The notes beneath the pieces were generated by a model. That model was given only the letters and a program-made list of their open reading frames with translations, did not search any database and was not told the origin of the DNA. 64,000 nt of DNA from Euglena gracilis (lineage: Eukaryota > Euglenida > Euglenophyceae > Euglenales): assembly GCA_039621445.1 (NCBI GenBank), contig CP154955.1:48220086-48284085 (forward strand). Reading direction: 5' to 3'. Of this stretch, positions 30,168-40,800 are shown piece by piece. Position 1 is the stretch's first letter. Each line of letters begins with the position of its first letter. Position numbers and translations under genes: made by a program.

Positions 30168-30513
30168 GCCGGAGGAGCCGATGGCTGGAGGACCTGTGGC
30201 GGCGGCCGGAGGGGCGGAGCTGCGTCCTGTGGTTCGACAACTTCTGGAAGCGGGCCATGACGTCGAACCGCCGGATGGTCATCCGCACCCACGAGTGCTG
30301 CGTGATGGCGATGATGCGGACGGCGGTGGACGCCATCCCAGAGCTCCCGGGGTACCCGTCGCTGCAGCAGCTGCTGGGCCGCGTCCACCGGGTGTCTGCG
30401 CAGCTGGTTCAGACCGACCTGCCGGCGTTCCTGGACCTGGTGTCGGAGATCAGCGAACGCCCGCTAGAGACGTACGAGCTGCGCGTACCGCTGGATGTGT
30501 CCCGAACATTATA
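30168..30513 (+). CDS. DN-motif gene, central exon, unit 1
   Basis: The frame gives RSRWLEDLWRRPEGRSCVLW, FDNFWKRAMTSNRRMV, then PGYPSLQQLLGRVHRVSAQL and LPAFLDLVSEISERPLETYE, to a stop at about 30511. I do not recognise the family with confidence. The L-W-F-D-N-F segment followed by a hydrophobic stretch recalls transposase-like proteins with a catalytic D-N, but this is a weak resemblance. It continues the 5' part at 14856-15310, now separated by element 2. Compared with unit 2 it differs at 11 bases, 10 of them in codons that change the residue. Confidence 0.5.
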
Positions 30514-30888
30514 ATGGCTGAATGTTTTTTTTGGACAGCCTGTGTAGGTCAATGGGATGAGGGGACAGAACAACTGTTTTTGTTGGTGTTAATGTGTTGG
30601 TGGGTGGTGCCTGTCAGCTGAAGAGAATTTAATTTCACCGATATGCGCGCAAATGTGCCCACGTTACTCTGCATTACGTGTTTGAATTAGAAGCCAAACT
30701 TTGGTGGTACAGCGGTGTTTCGTACAAAGTTCTCTTTTGTACTGTTCGTTCAATTTGGTTTGCGCATTTGCGCATAGGTGCAAGTTTAAATCGGTTCACG
30801 CCGATTTAAAACGGACTACGCCCTGGCTCTGATTAATGTTTGTAAACAGTTGTGATGCGCGCGTTTGCGCAAATGCGCACATCAAAGC
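30514..30888. other. Intron or spacer in the DN-motif gene, with GCGCA palindromes
   Basis: Nearly identical between units. Contains tgcgcgcaaatg (30643), gcgcatttgcgc (30762) and a longer gatgcgcgcgtttgcgc/aaatgcgcacatc inverted arrangement (30856-30884). Not coding. Confidence 0.45.
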
Positions 30889-31263
30889 AGTTTACCCTTC
30901 GTTTTGTATCAGTTGTGTGACTATGAAATTGGTATCATCCAGAAGGCGGTTACTCTGATGTGGTTGAGAGACATGAGGCTGGCGTGCGCGCTGCTGATGT
31001 GGGACCGGTGGCACGAGCAGTTGCCTGCCTGCTGCTTCTCGGAGGATGTCAACGAGGCAACCCTCAGAAGGCTGGGCGGCTCCATGCAGCAGCACCCGGA
31101 GGAGGCGGTGGAGTTGGAGGACCTGATGGACCTGTACATGCTGGTTGCCTTTAGAAGGCATTTTGAGGGCAGTTTTGCTGGAATTACAAGGCTTTCTAGA
31201 CATTTGCTTAAAATTTCCTCTTCGGCGGCGCCCACGGTTTGGTTGTGCAAGGAAGGAGGTTGA
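30889..31263 (+). CDS. DN-motif gene, downstream exon, unit 1
   Basis: Encodes LPFVLYQLCDYEIGIIQKAV, MWLRDMRLACALLMWDRWHE, VNEATLRRLGGSMQQHPEEA and MDLYMLVAFRRHFEGSFAGI, ending in CKEGG-stop. An internal ttgtatcag could be an acceptor at about 30919. Helical and charged; no family is recognised. Unit 2 (60692-61090) is the same length with about eight substitutions. Confidence 0.45.
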   Translation, partial: SLPFVLYQLCDYEIGIIQKAVTLMWLRDMRLACALLMWDRWHEQLPACCFSEDVNEATLRRLGGSMQQHPEEAVELEDLMDLYMLVAFRRHFEGSFAGITRLSRHLLKISSSAAPTVWLCKEGG

Positions 31264-31350
31264 GTGATGCTGGGTATTCCCAAATGGTGATTTTGGGTCT
31301 CTTTAGCATATTTTTAAGCTTTTTATGCATTTTTTCTTTTTTTTTTATAG

Positions 31351-31480
31351 GAAAATGTTTGGATTTGGTGAGAGCGCTTGCAAGCGCTTGGAGCAGATTT
31401 TTCTGAGATTGGCGCCTGAGTTCCTGGAGTTTTTGCAGGGGTTTGAAAAGCTCAATAATGATGGAATTCAGCAGAATTTG
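31351..31480 (+). CDS. Possible short exon after a strong acceptor, unit 1
   Basis: After tttttttttatag the frame gives KMFGFGESACKRLEQIFLRL, then APEFLEFLQGFEKLNNDGIQ. It holds the perfect 16-bp palindrome AGCGCTTGCAAGCGCT (31373-31388). It may continue the DN-motif gene or start the gag-like region. The phase to the previous exon does not resolve cleanly. Confidence 0.3.
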
Positions 31481-31515
31481 TCAAAATCAAGGGGGGATCA
31501 CTTGATTTTGACAAA
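31477..31515. repeat. Perfect 15-bp inverted repeat
   Basis: Arms TTTGTCAAAATCAAG (31477-31491) and CTTGATTTTGACAAA (31501-31515) around a 9-base loop. A further partial copy of the right arm follows near 31531. In unit 2 (61303 onward) one arm has a mismatch. Confidence 0.85.
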
Positions 31516-31749
31516 TCAAGGGGGGAACCCTTGATTTTGACTTGGGTTGGTTGATTTTGATGCAATTGGCAAGAATTTGGGTTTTGAGAGCGCTTAGGAA
31601 TCAGCGCACTCAAACCTAAATTTGACTGCCCATCAAGGGCATAGAACCACAATCTCAACACAGGGTTTTCCTCTTACCGTGTGAATTGGTTCAATTAAAA
31701 TCAAATATCATTGTCAATTCAAGCCTTGTATTTACATTTGGAATTGCAA

Positions 31750-32694
31750 TGGAAAATCAACAAGTCATTCAAGAAAGCCAAGAAGTGGAGGTTTGCTTCC
31801 CCAACCCCCCTCCATCTCAGGGGAAAGGGGAAGGGGGGTGGGGCTCCCAAACTCAGGCAACCACAGGCCAAATTGCACCCCAAAACACCCTTTTTAGCCC
31901 AGAAACTGTGAGAAATGACTCCCAGGGGGGGTGTTGGCTCTCACTGGTTCAGCTGAGCAGGGAGGAGTTGAAACCACAAAGGTACCCCCCTTTGGAGATC
32001 CCAGTGGCATCCCCCTCAGGGGTCGGGGAGGGTTTGCTGGGAGGTTCCTCCTTGGGAATGATGGCCCAGTTTCGGCCACAAGGGGGGGGACAGAGTGGGA
32101 AAAAAATTCAGACACAAGTCGGCTCCAGGATCCAAAAAAAGATCCTACGCCGGTTTTGGGTTGGAAATCCCTGCTCAGAATGTTTTCTTTGATGATCAGC
32201 CAATGGCCCAATCTCAGATGGCGAATCTGACGATTGGAGTTTTGGGGAACAGGGAGTTTGGTCCCGAAACTAGTTTCGCCGGACTCAGAACCCCCACAAA
32301 TGTGGGACAGATGTTGGAATTTCACGGTGGGGATGGCCAGGTTGTCATTTTCAACCAAACGTCTTTCCCAGAGCCTTTTTCAGGGGTTTTGCCTTTGCAT
32401 AATATGGGGTACGGTTTTGTGCTGCTTGAGTTGCAACCTCTCCCATTCTTTTCATGGGTACAAAATTTAGGGAATCTGCCATTGTTACCCGATTTTGCAT
32501 TGCCTTTGCCTCCAGGTCAACCAGTTTCTTCAACACCAGCCCAGGAGCTGGAGGCATTTTTGCAGTTTTCCCAACCATCCCAGGTAGGTGGGCTGGCGAA
32601 GGAAACACGAAGTGCCTCGGCAGGGCCGGGGGGCGATAACCCCAGCCCCGTTTTTTTTTTAAAAAGCAAGCACAGGTCAATGTGCTGGGCTTAA
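31750..32694 (+). other. Weakly coding Pro/Gln-rich segment, unit 1
   Basis: One frame gives MENQQVIQESQEVEVCFPNP, and another (from about 32170) gives IPAQNVFFDDQPMAQSQMAN, YGFVLLELQPLPFF and LPPGQPVSSTPAQELEAFLQ. It reads as the N-terminal disordered part of a decayed gag polyprotein. Unit 2 holds about 112 extra bp here (about 61985-62098). Confidence 0.35.
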
Positions 32695-35140
32695 AAAATC
32701 AGAATAACTGGGACAGCAACGAGAGGGTCAGAGAAGAAGTCGAGGGGTCAGAGGAAAACCCGAAGTCCAACCCCAGCTGGACTTCTACTAGACGACCCCG
32801 AACTCAAGCTTCATCACAGGGCAGTGATGAACTTCAACGAAAACGGCTGCACCGTGAGGTTGATCACGGTCAGCCAGCAGCTGCTGCAGCCCCCCAGCCT
32901 GCTCATATTTTTATCGACGGGGGTGAGGAGGAGGTCCTACCCCCAACCTATGAAAGTTTTTGAACATTTTGAGAAAAAATGCGAGGCACAGGTGCAAATT
33001 TTTAAGCAAAATATTGACGCACAGCCACTTGGACTTTTTTTCGGGCAGGAAAAAAGTCTCGAGGAAAAACTGTCCCAGCAGTTTTCTTCGAGCTGTTATC
33101 AGTTTTTGGCCCTGAGGCAGGAATTTTTATGAGTTTTGGACAGCCTGCCACAGGAAATTTTTAGGCAAGTGCAAATCATGTGGCTGCCTTACCGGTTAAG
33201 GATCTCCTGTTTGAAACATTTCACTGGTTTGCTTAGAATTTTAAAGCCGCCCAGCCCGCTCAGGGGGGGGGAGGCAGAAGCTCTCCAGGAGCTGACCGTT
33301 GTCGCTTCCAAAATCATTGAAGTTCAGGCTGAACTGGTATCGCTGCGTAGTACGGTTCAGGGCCTGGCTCAGCAGCTCCAGCAGTTCGCTGATTATGTTC
33401 ACCAGTTGGGTTAACAAAATTCAACGATGAATACAGCCCTTCATGGTTTTGGTGGGGGTATTCACCAGAATATTTCAGATGAAGTTGGGAAACGACACTC
33501 AGAAATGCAAAACTGCTAACCGATTGTAAGCAGAATTTTCAGAGTGTTAATCAGCGGATTTGTTCCCAGGAGAAAAAATTTGGTGGACTGGTGGAGGAAA
33601 TAATGCAGGGACTTGCACAAGTTGGGGGGAACACTTTCGAGTTCCAGAAAGTGCTGCAGGATTAACAAAAAAATGGACCTGTACAACCAACTGCAGCACC
33701 GAGAGGGGTTTTGCAAAAAAAATCTGACGTGTGGTGGCTGCGGCAGGGCAGTCAGCAGCACCTACACACAGTGGAGCTGCCAAAGCCTGGGCAGCATCTG
33801 GCCCAGCAGCTCTTCGTCCTGCTGTTCCAGCAGCCTGGCCAGCCAGCACGCCTGCCGCAGCCTGCTCACGGGCTGCCAATGGGGCTGGTCCTGCCGTCGG
33901 CTGGACAGCAGCAGTCCCTGGGACAGCCCAATCACAGTTCACTGGCCAGCGCGGTGCCTAGTGCTGACCCAGCTTTTTCAGATCAGATTATTTGTCAAAA
34001 TAAATCTGCAGTTTCAAACATTTCTCCTCCCCTGGTTATTGAGGGGGGATTTGTTTTGGAGGACATGCAAGACGCAGCAGTGGTTTCTTCTGTGTGTGTG
34101 TGTGCCCCCCTACATGTTTCTGCAGCCCCTGTTTCCTTGAAAGGCAGCCAACCCAGGTCATGGGTTGGCTTTTCCTTTTTTTCGGTGACCCAGTAGCTTT
34201 TGAATTTTTGCAGGGAGGTGCTAAGCCGTATGTTGATGAATCGGGCAGCATTTCCTGGCAAGATTTTGAAGGAGATTGGAATCTTTTACTGGGACAGGTT
34301 GACATCAGGCAAACCGTATTGTGATTTACAAAAGCTGCAGGTTTTTGAGTCATGTTTAGGACCCAGATTAAGGGAGGAAATCAGGCTGTATCGGCCGAAT
34401 GGAGCTAAATTAAGTTACCCCACCATATTAGCTGAGTTCCAGCATCTTTATGCCTCGAGTAAAAGGCTGACGGCTCGAAAAATATGTCAGGCGGTAACCA
34501 TGGTTAACAAAGAAAAGATAACCCGGGCTGATCTGCAAGAATTTTGGATTAATTTTTGCAGTGCCTGGCACCGTGTGAAGGGTACCACGGCCGGGGAGGC
34601 TCGGAGATTATTTTTGGAGAGAATTCCTCCTTTTTAAGCAATTTTTGCATTGAAGAGGAGGATAACCGAGGCCGTACACAACCCATTGTCAGGCTCGCAG
34701 GGATACTAAATCCCTGATTAAAAGGAGTGTGAGCCAGTTCACTGGGGGGTTGATCCATGGAAAGTGGTTATCAAAAACCATGGTGCCATTTGCCTTATTT
34801 ATTTAAGTTCTTCGGAGGAGGCTCTGAAATTAACAGCTGCAAAACGAAGTAAATTGCAGCGAATGGAACATTTCCTCAACGCCGAATTCGTGGAAGAACT
34901 AATGACCGTTGAGGAAATGTTTGTTTTTGCCGAGCAAGTTAGCTCTTCGGGAGAAGCAGGATTTGGATTTAAATCAGCACCATTTTCCCAGAATATTCAG
35001 CAAATCGACAACAAAAGGCTCAGGGAAAATACAGGCGTTGGAAAAGGGCCAACCCCCCCCGGTGTCCCCAACATCCATGTCAGCACCAGCATCCGGGAGG
35101 CAGAGTCACACCCCAAAACCGCCAGCTGCGAAACGGGATA
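32680..35140 (+). pseudogene. Decayed retroelement gag-like region, unit 1
   Basis: Fragments in successive frames: an acidic segment ending EEEVLPPTYESF; coiled-coil pieces (SLEEKLSQQFSSSCYQFLAL; VVASKIIEVQAELVSLRSTV); a Gln/Pro-rich spacer (33711-34190); and, at 34200-34637, a capsid-like stretch with FYWDRLTSGKPYCDLQKLQV, LSYPTILAEFQHLYASSKRL and LQEFWINFCSAWHRVKGTTA. Coiled coil then capsid is the same order as in the gags of elements 1 and 2. Many stops and frame changes, and no RT or integrase nearby, point to an old remnant. It ends at the unit junction. Confidence 0.5.
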
Positions 35141-35298
35141 AGGCGCCAGCCCAGCCAGCCCCGCGGGGCAGGTACCCTTCTTCTTCTTCGCGGCCGGCAA
35201 GCAGCTGCATGGTCGCGAACCCAAAATCCAGCACCACCAGCCCGGCAAGGCAATGGGGGGCACACCTGGACCCCACAGGCGTGGGTTCGGGGCAGGTC
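35141..35298. other. Junction region between unit 1 and unit 2
   Basis: Gag-like frame rich in Ser, Pro and Ala (PAQPAPRGRYPSSSSRPASS) runs up to about 35290, then gives way to the sequence found at about 7928. This is the tandem duplication breakpoint. Confidence 0.7.
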
Positions 35299-35814
35299 GC
35301 ATTTTTTTTTTGTATTTTTCAGAACCTTTTGCCCAAAAAGTGCCCAAAATGGCCCCTTTGCCTGTTTTGGGGGTCAATTTTTTTTTTCGGTGCTTCACCG
35401 GGGCGAAAATCAGTCAGACACCTGGATCGCTTTTTATTCAGGTGCCCCACCCACTGTTGGACCGGAGGGGTGGTGCGAACTTTGCATATCGAAGCATGGG
35501 ACAGGGTTGTGTGGGAATCGCCGAAACTCTAAGGGTGGGGTTGGGGGTTCGACACCCACCACCGAACCTAGCACCGCCAAGGAAATTTTTTTTTCATCGC
35601 CGAAGGAAGTTTTCCTTGGGTGGGTGTGCCAACGTGTTTATTCTCCTCCAACTGTGCGTTGGGGTGAGCAATTGGAGGTTCGGCATACATCCATGGGGTC
35701 CGACAAGAGAATTTTTTTTGACTGCCTCGTAACGTAACACGCATTTTGTAACTTGTCGGATGCGCCTGGGGTTGGCGAATGGGTTCGGGAACCTCAGCCA
35801 TTGCTTGTCTTCAG

Positions 35815-35999
35815 GGGTTGAATGCAGTTTCTTCCTGTGCAGCCCGGCCTCCTTCTTGAAGGAGGTTTCGGAGGGCCTGGTCACTGCAGGAGTGTCCACA
35901 AATGATGTTCATTTTGAGACCGGGCTTCAGCTTCGGTTGATTGCCGGCCTCACCGGGCACATTCCCATCAATTCTTGGTTTCTCTCACTGTTTTTTTGA
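35815..35999 (+). pseudogene. Orphan duplicate of the flavohemoglobin terminal exon
   Basis: Copy of 8545-8729 with the acceptor TCTTCAG and the open frame kept. It encodes VECSFFLCSPASFLKEVSEG; the otherwise conserved CGP motif has become CSP, and D is E. No upstream flavohemoglobin exons accompany it in unit 2. It could only be used by splicing across unit 1, or not at all. Confidence 0.8.
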
Positions 36000-37183
36000 A
36001 CAGGAATACCAACAGATGAAGCAAAAAACACGTGCGTGTTGTCCCCCCCCACGAGGTTTTCTTGCATAAACGTCCAGCTGTTTTTTTATGGCTCATCGAG
36101 TGCCATTTTGAATTCTGTTTGCCACCACTGCAATGGCCGAAGCCCTTTGGAGGCGTTTGGGCCTCAGTAAGTGGGTTGGAAGTGCTGGAAAGGTTGTTTT
36201 GTCGGAGCCATGCAATTGCTTCATGCTTGTTCTCCGCGGGAGTCAGGTCAGATTCGCTGGAATGTTTGTTGTTCAAAAGAGGCGCCAGGGGCAAGGAGCC
36301 AAGGTGGGACGAGTCTTTTTTTATTCAGGTCTGCCCCTCAAGGGTTGCCATTTGGCCAAAGGCAACGGACTGTTTTTCCGGTCCGAGGGCATCCAGTCCA
36401 GGGGCTTAAAGAAATAAGAAGTCAAAAGAAAAACATTTTTTTTTGCATAATTGCAACAAAAGGTCTCAAATTGTTTCCTATAATGGATGGATGTTCGGCA
36501 GCCTCAAATTAAAGGAAGATGGCAGAAAAGCCCGAATTCCAACCGCAACAGATCCCAGCTGGTGCTTTTTTTTTTGGAAGAATCTGACCATTTTAAAAAT
36601 TTTCCACCACCCCTCGCTTTCCCTGAAAATACAGATAAATGTTGTGCAATTCATCGAGGATGTTATTCTCATCAGTGGAAAGCAAATGGTACCTTTTTTC
36701 TGACGTTGACATTTGAATGTTCAGAGAAATGACCACAGGGCGTTGCCTTAAGGGAAATGCTTCCCACAGAAGTATTTCAAAAGAAAGTTCTTTTGTGTCT
36801 TTTTCCTCAGCTCAACAGAATTGAAGATCGAAGAAGAGTTGGGCAAGGTTCTGTTAGGCTGGATGGTCTTTTTCAAGCAGCAAAAGCAATTGCATGGTTT
36901 TGACAGTTTTCCGTCGGAATTCAAGAATGGTGGTTTCTGTTCTTGTGAGTTGTGTGCATGGCCAGTGAAGTTGGCGCATTCAAAGGCAAAGGTCAAGCAA
37001 CCACCATTGCCTTTGATCCCTCTGCCCATGATTTTCCTCTTTTGCCTTCGGTTTCCGAAGGTCTAAACGACTGTTTCCGAAGGCGTTAGCTCACATCTGC
37101 ACTGGTGGGGTTTGGAAAGGAACCCCCCCCCAATGAAAGTGTGGTGGCCATTATAAGTGCAGGGTACAAAATAAAAGCACCCC
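36000..37183. other. Unit 2 spacer, no supported gene
   Basis: Copy of 8730-9899. Differences include a short C/T-rich insertion near 36605. Nothing recognisable is encoded. Confidence 0.55.
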
Positions 37184-37188
37184 CAAAG
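37184..37188 (+). repeat. Element 1 target-site duplication, left
   Basis: CAAAG immediately before the left LTR, repeated at 54617-54621. The unoccupied equivalent in unit 1 is near 9900 (caccccc-aaggg-tggcgg). Confidence 0.9.
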
Positions 37189-37215
37189 TGTGTACCAGGC
37201 AGCCGTAAGGCCATG

Positions 37216-37327
37216 GTACTGTGTATGTAGGTATAAGCCTACGGCCAGATATAGCTCTGAGCCCCATACACAGTACTATGCTAGGTGGTATTCCTACAGA
37301 TGGCCAACGGCCTGAATTAGGAATACC
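37216..37327 (+). other. Two tandem stem-loops in the LTR
   Basis: First stem: GTACTGTGTATG (37216-37227) with CATACACAGTAC (37265-37276), 12 perfect pairs, with an inner GTAGG/CCTAC hairpin. Second stem: GGTATTCCTA (37287-37296) with TAGGAATACC (37318-37327), 10 perfect pairs, with inner GGCC-AAC-GGCC. Both are unchanged in the 3' LTR. Confidence 0.8.
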
Positions 37328-37511
37328 AAAGCCTAATTCTGGTTCTCCTCTCCACAGGTGGTATTCTTTTCTTCTTTCAATCTTCAAGTTTTGATTTGAT
37401 CAAACAAGTCCTGAAAGGACTGCCAGATACTTGGCATCTTTTGTCGTAGCCCATAGGGCTTCCAACAGTGTCTTGTGCTCTGCCTCTTAATTGGGGAAAA
37501 GGGCAATCCAA

Positions 37512-37540
37512 CTTTTATATTTATTTTATATTTTTCCTGT
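37512..37540 (+). promoter_or_regulatory. Candidate TATA-like core promoter in the LTR
   Basis: tttatatttattttatatttt, the only strong T/A-rich block in the LTR, about 65-90 bp before its end. This placement would leave a short R-U5. It is inferred from composition only. Confidence 0.35.
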
Positions 37541-37603
37541 TACTCCTACTTATATCCTTTTCTGCGCACCAAAGGGCGAAAGCGATAAGGTAGGACGTAC
37601 ACT

Positions 37604-37612
37604 TGGTAGCAG
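37604..37612 (+). other. Element 1 primer binding site
   Basis: TGGTAGCAG directly follows the LTR and matches the complement of the initiator methionine tRNA 3' end over nine bases; pairing then degrades (TTTAGG instead of AGG). Element 2 has the full 12-base match. Confidence 0.8.
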
Positions 37613-37863
37613 TTTAGGTTTTTCGATCCTTTTGACCGTAAACGGTCGTGTGGTGCCCCGCCTATAGGCGACCACAGGCACTACAAGCCGTTTCCGGCCA
37701 AAGCCGTACGCACGGACACGTCCTCCGACGGTTCGCAGTATACGCTGCTTCAAACCTCAGAGTTCGGGTCTCTGCTTACTTTTTATACTATCCCCTCTTT
37801 TTGCACTTGTTCCTGCATTTTACCCCACAATCTACACTTGGTTTTTGCGTTTTTGCCTTAAAA
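37613..37863 (+). other. Element 1 untranslated leader
   Basis: About 250 bp between the primer site and the first ATG (37864). I see no ATG in it. The frame is open upstream of the ATG, but no start codon is available there. Confidence 0.6.
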
Positions 37864-40800
37864 ATGCAGAGCACAACTCCCATCGACTACGCAGCATTGA
37901 TTGGCTCACTTCGTGGACTTGAACCTGCGGTATCATTGTCTAGCTCTATTGAGCATTCACAACCCCATAGGGGTATTCACACATTGACTCATTCCAAAGG
38001 TAACCCTCCTTCCCCGCGTGTGTCACACCTATCGGTGTCTGTGTCGAGTAATCCTCCCCCCGCCCAATGGGCATCCCCACACCTATCGGTGTCAAGCTCT
38101 ATAGAGCAACCCCATGCCCAACAGGCAAAACCCCCTTTGTTGGAAAGCCGATCGGCTAACACCCATTCCCCCCAGCGAGATCTCGCACTGGTGCCGATAG
38201 GCACATTTGACTCTGAGGCGGATACGCCACGGCAAATTTTTGTTGAGGGTGGGTTAGAAACACCATGTTTCTTTCAGCCCCCCCCTATGCTTCCCCCCAC
38301 AAGTCCGATTGGACAATTGCCCGCACCACCCGATACGGGTTCTTTTCCGGCATTGCCATGGCATCCGGAGATGCGTTTGACAGTTCCGGCTTATACAAGT
38401 CCCACAGAGTCCATGAGCAGTGATGCGGAAGAGTTGGAAAATATTTCCCCTCAACCCATCACCGTAATTCAGCGCATAGTCGCAAATCTTCCAGTGGACC
38501 ACCCGCTAACGCGGCAAATTTCCCATGTCCACACTTGTGTAGCGGATTGCGCTATGACACTTAACAAGGTTTTGGATTTTGATGAAAACAACCAAAAGGT
38601 TGTAGAACACAAGCTGAATTACCTTTGGAGTTATGTGCGTGATGTTGGCCAATATTGCCAAACAAACTTTCAATCCACCAATGTGGACCTAGCAACCTTG
38701 CGACAAGGTTTGGACACACGTTTACAGGCATATTTGCCACAACACTTCCAAAAAGTGAGTGAAGCCATGTGTGAAACACAATCCCGCAATGATGCGATTT
38801 TCTCCAACATGCAACATAGTTTGCAAGCCTTGTCTCATCAATTGGAGCCAATTACGGCAATTTTTCCACAATTGCAGCAAAAGTTGCATGAGCCCCCCAT
38901 CAAAAATCCCGATTTGGGACAATTTATTACAATGGAGCAATTCTCCACACTTGCAACCGCATTTCAGGAAGCGCAACAGCGCATTTTCCAGTTGAGCGGT
39001 GATTCCGCGAATTTTACCCACTTTTCTGCCCAAGCCAATGAAAGTTTTGCCCCCCGCACGTATGTGCAACAATTGGAGGAAAGACTTTCCCGATTGGAGC
39101 AGAAATCTTGCCATTGTGGTGAGATTCCCGCTGAAATTGCAAGTTTTCACACCCAAATCGCGAATATCGCGAGTAGGATTGCGAATTTGCAGCAACAGTG
39201 GCAAAATGACACAATGGAATTCCGAACCGCAATCGCGGATTTGCAAAACCGCAATGCGGCAACCCGTGCACCAACACCGGATGTTAGTGGACTCAAAGCC
39301 ACCATGTCCGACTTGCACAAACAGTTACAACAGGACGTTGGTAACATTGAAGCCTCATTGGCTAAGTTACACACCCGCTATGCGGAAGTAGCTGGTAGGA
39401 TCCCGGATGTTACCGGCATTCAAACCGCGATAGCGGATTTGCACAAACGCATGCAAGAAATGAGCACAAAAATGCTGCAGGTGCAATCACCACCCCAAGG
39501 CACATTGCCGTTACCAACACCTACCCCCACACTCCCAAAAACACACTTGGACAAGATTTGCGCTGAAATGCGCGCGGAAAATCACCAAATCATGCAAGGA
39601 TTTTGTGACAGTCTCATGAACACCGAGAAAACGGTGAAGCAGGATGTCACAAAACTGCAAAATGACATTACCGCGCTATCCGCGCAAGTTTCTGCCTTGA
39701 TGGAACAGCCAATGGCTGAAAATGTCAAAAGTCCGCATTCGGACCACCCCACCAAGCCATCTCCACAATTGGAGGCCATTTCCAGTGCGATGCGCACTTT
39801 GGTGACAAGAGTACAGGAATTGGACACTGGATTTGGTGCAATTTCGCACGATTTTCAGTCAATTTCTGACAAAATCCCGCTTTTGGATGAACTATCCTCA
39901 TACCGTAGGCGGATTAAGCGTTTGCAGGAGGATGTGGGTCGGATAACCGACAATTGGCAGGTTGTTGACCATTTGGAGCAAAGTGTGCATGAATTTGCAA
40001 CAAATTTGGACCAAATTCACGCACAACTGCGTTCCATCCACCAAAACCCGCAATCGGGTATGGTTGGCACACTTGCCGCATCTTCCAGCTTCAAAAGCGC
40101 TATTCGCGCACCAATTCCCGAGTCCACAGGCACATTGCCACCAAATCGCGTTTCCGCTCATGCGGTGGTTCCCCCACTAGCATTACCAGTCCCAGTGGAC
40201 GAGTTTTCGGATGATGAGTCGGGTTTTCAAGCAAAAACCAGACCTACCCCCCTCTTAAATCAAGAGATTCGGGAATCCGAACTTATTCGTGGTATGATCC
40301 GCACCCCTACACCGGGTATTGGTCACACCTCCCAAACTCGCTTAGTAGCACCAATGGTGCAACCATGTGATACCTCACCCCCACATGCGCAACCGCATCA
40401 CCATTCGCGCAATCGCGATTCCCCTAATTTGCATGGTACCTATGGTACACTAAGTGGTATGTTCCATGCGCAATCGCAGAATAACCCGAACAATACCCTT
40501 GGTGCAACCACCGGAGTACCTGCACATGGTGCGATTTCGCGCCCGGGCCCACGCCCCTGGAATACCACCGAAGGGCCACGGGTTTCTCAGAAAGATTTCA
40601 AAGGCACCATCGCGATAGCGAACAAGGTGAAGCCCCAATGGGACGGTGACCCCACCACGTGGAAAAAATTTTTCCGCGATTGGGAATATTATTGGGATTT
40701 GAAGGGACCCACCCAAGATGACAACCCCGAGGTAATCAAGATGGAATTCATCGATTGCCTCCCCAGGGATGAAAAAGAACGCGCCAGACAATTGGTCATT

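Larger units (their letters stand above)
7928..35298. repeat. Tandem duplication, unit 1 (split by element 2)
   Basis: Sequence from about 7928 recurs, mostly at about 97-99% identity, from about 35299. The order is the same: last flavohemoglobin exon, 9.0-9.9 kb block, 10-15.3 kb block, split DN-motif gene, gag-like remnant. Without element 2 the unit is about 12.5 kb. The junction with unit 2 is at about 35298, where gag-like sequence abuts a second copy of the attttttttgtatttttcag stretch. Unit 1 has an (AT)n run at 10025-10064 and about 110 bp near 8240-8355 that unit 2 lacks. Confidence 0.85.
37189..37603 (+). repeat. Element 1, 5' LTR
   Basis: 415 bp, from TGTGTACCAGG to GACGTACACT. 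It ends in ACT instead of the usual CA. It contains two tandem stem-loops (37216-37276 and 37287-37327), a T/A-rich TATA-like stretch (about 37512-37540) and a donor-like AAG|GTAGGA at 37589/37590. It differs from the 3' LTR at three positions, all in the 37410-37475 region. Confidence 0.93.

Noticed and set aside
37648-37863. N-terminal extension of Gag upstream of the ATG at 37864
   Set aside because: The frame is open, but I see no ATG between the LTR and 37864.
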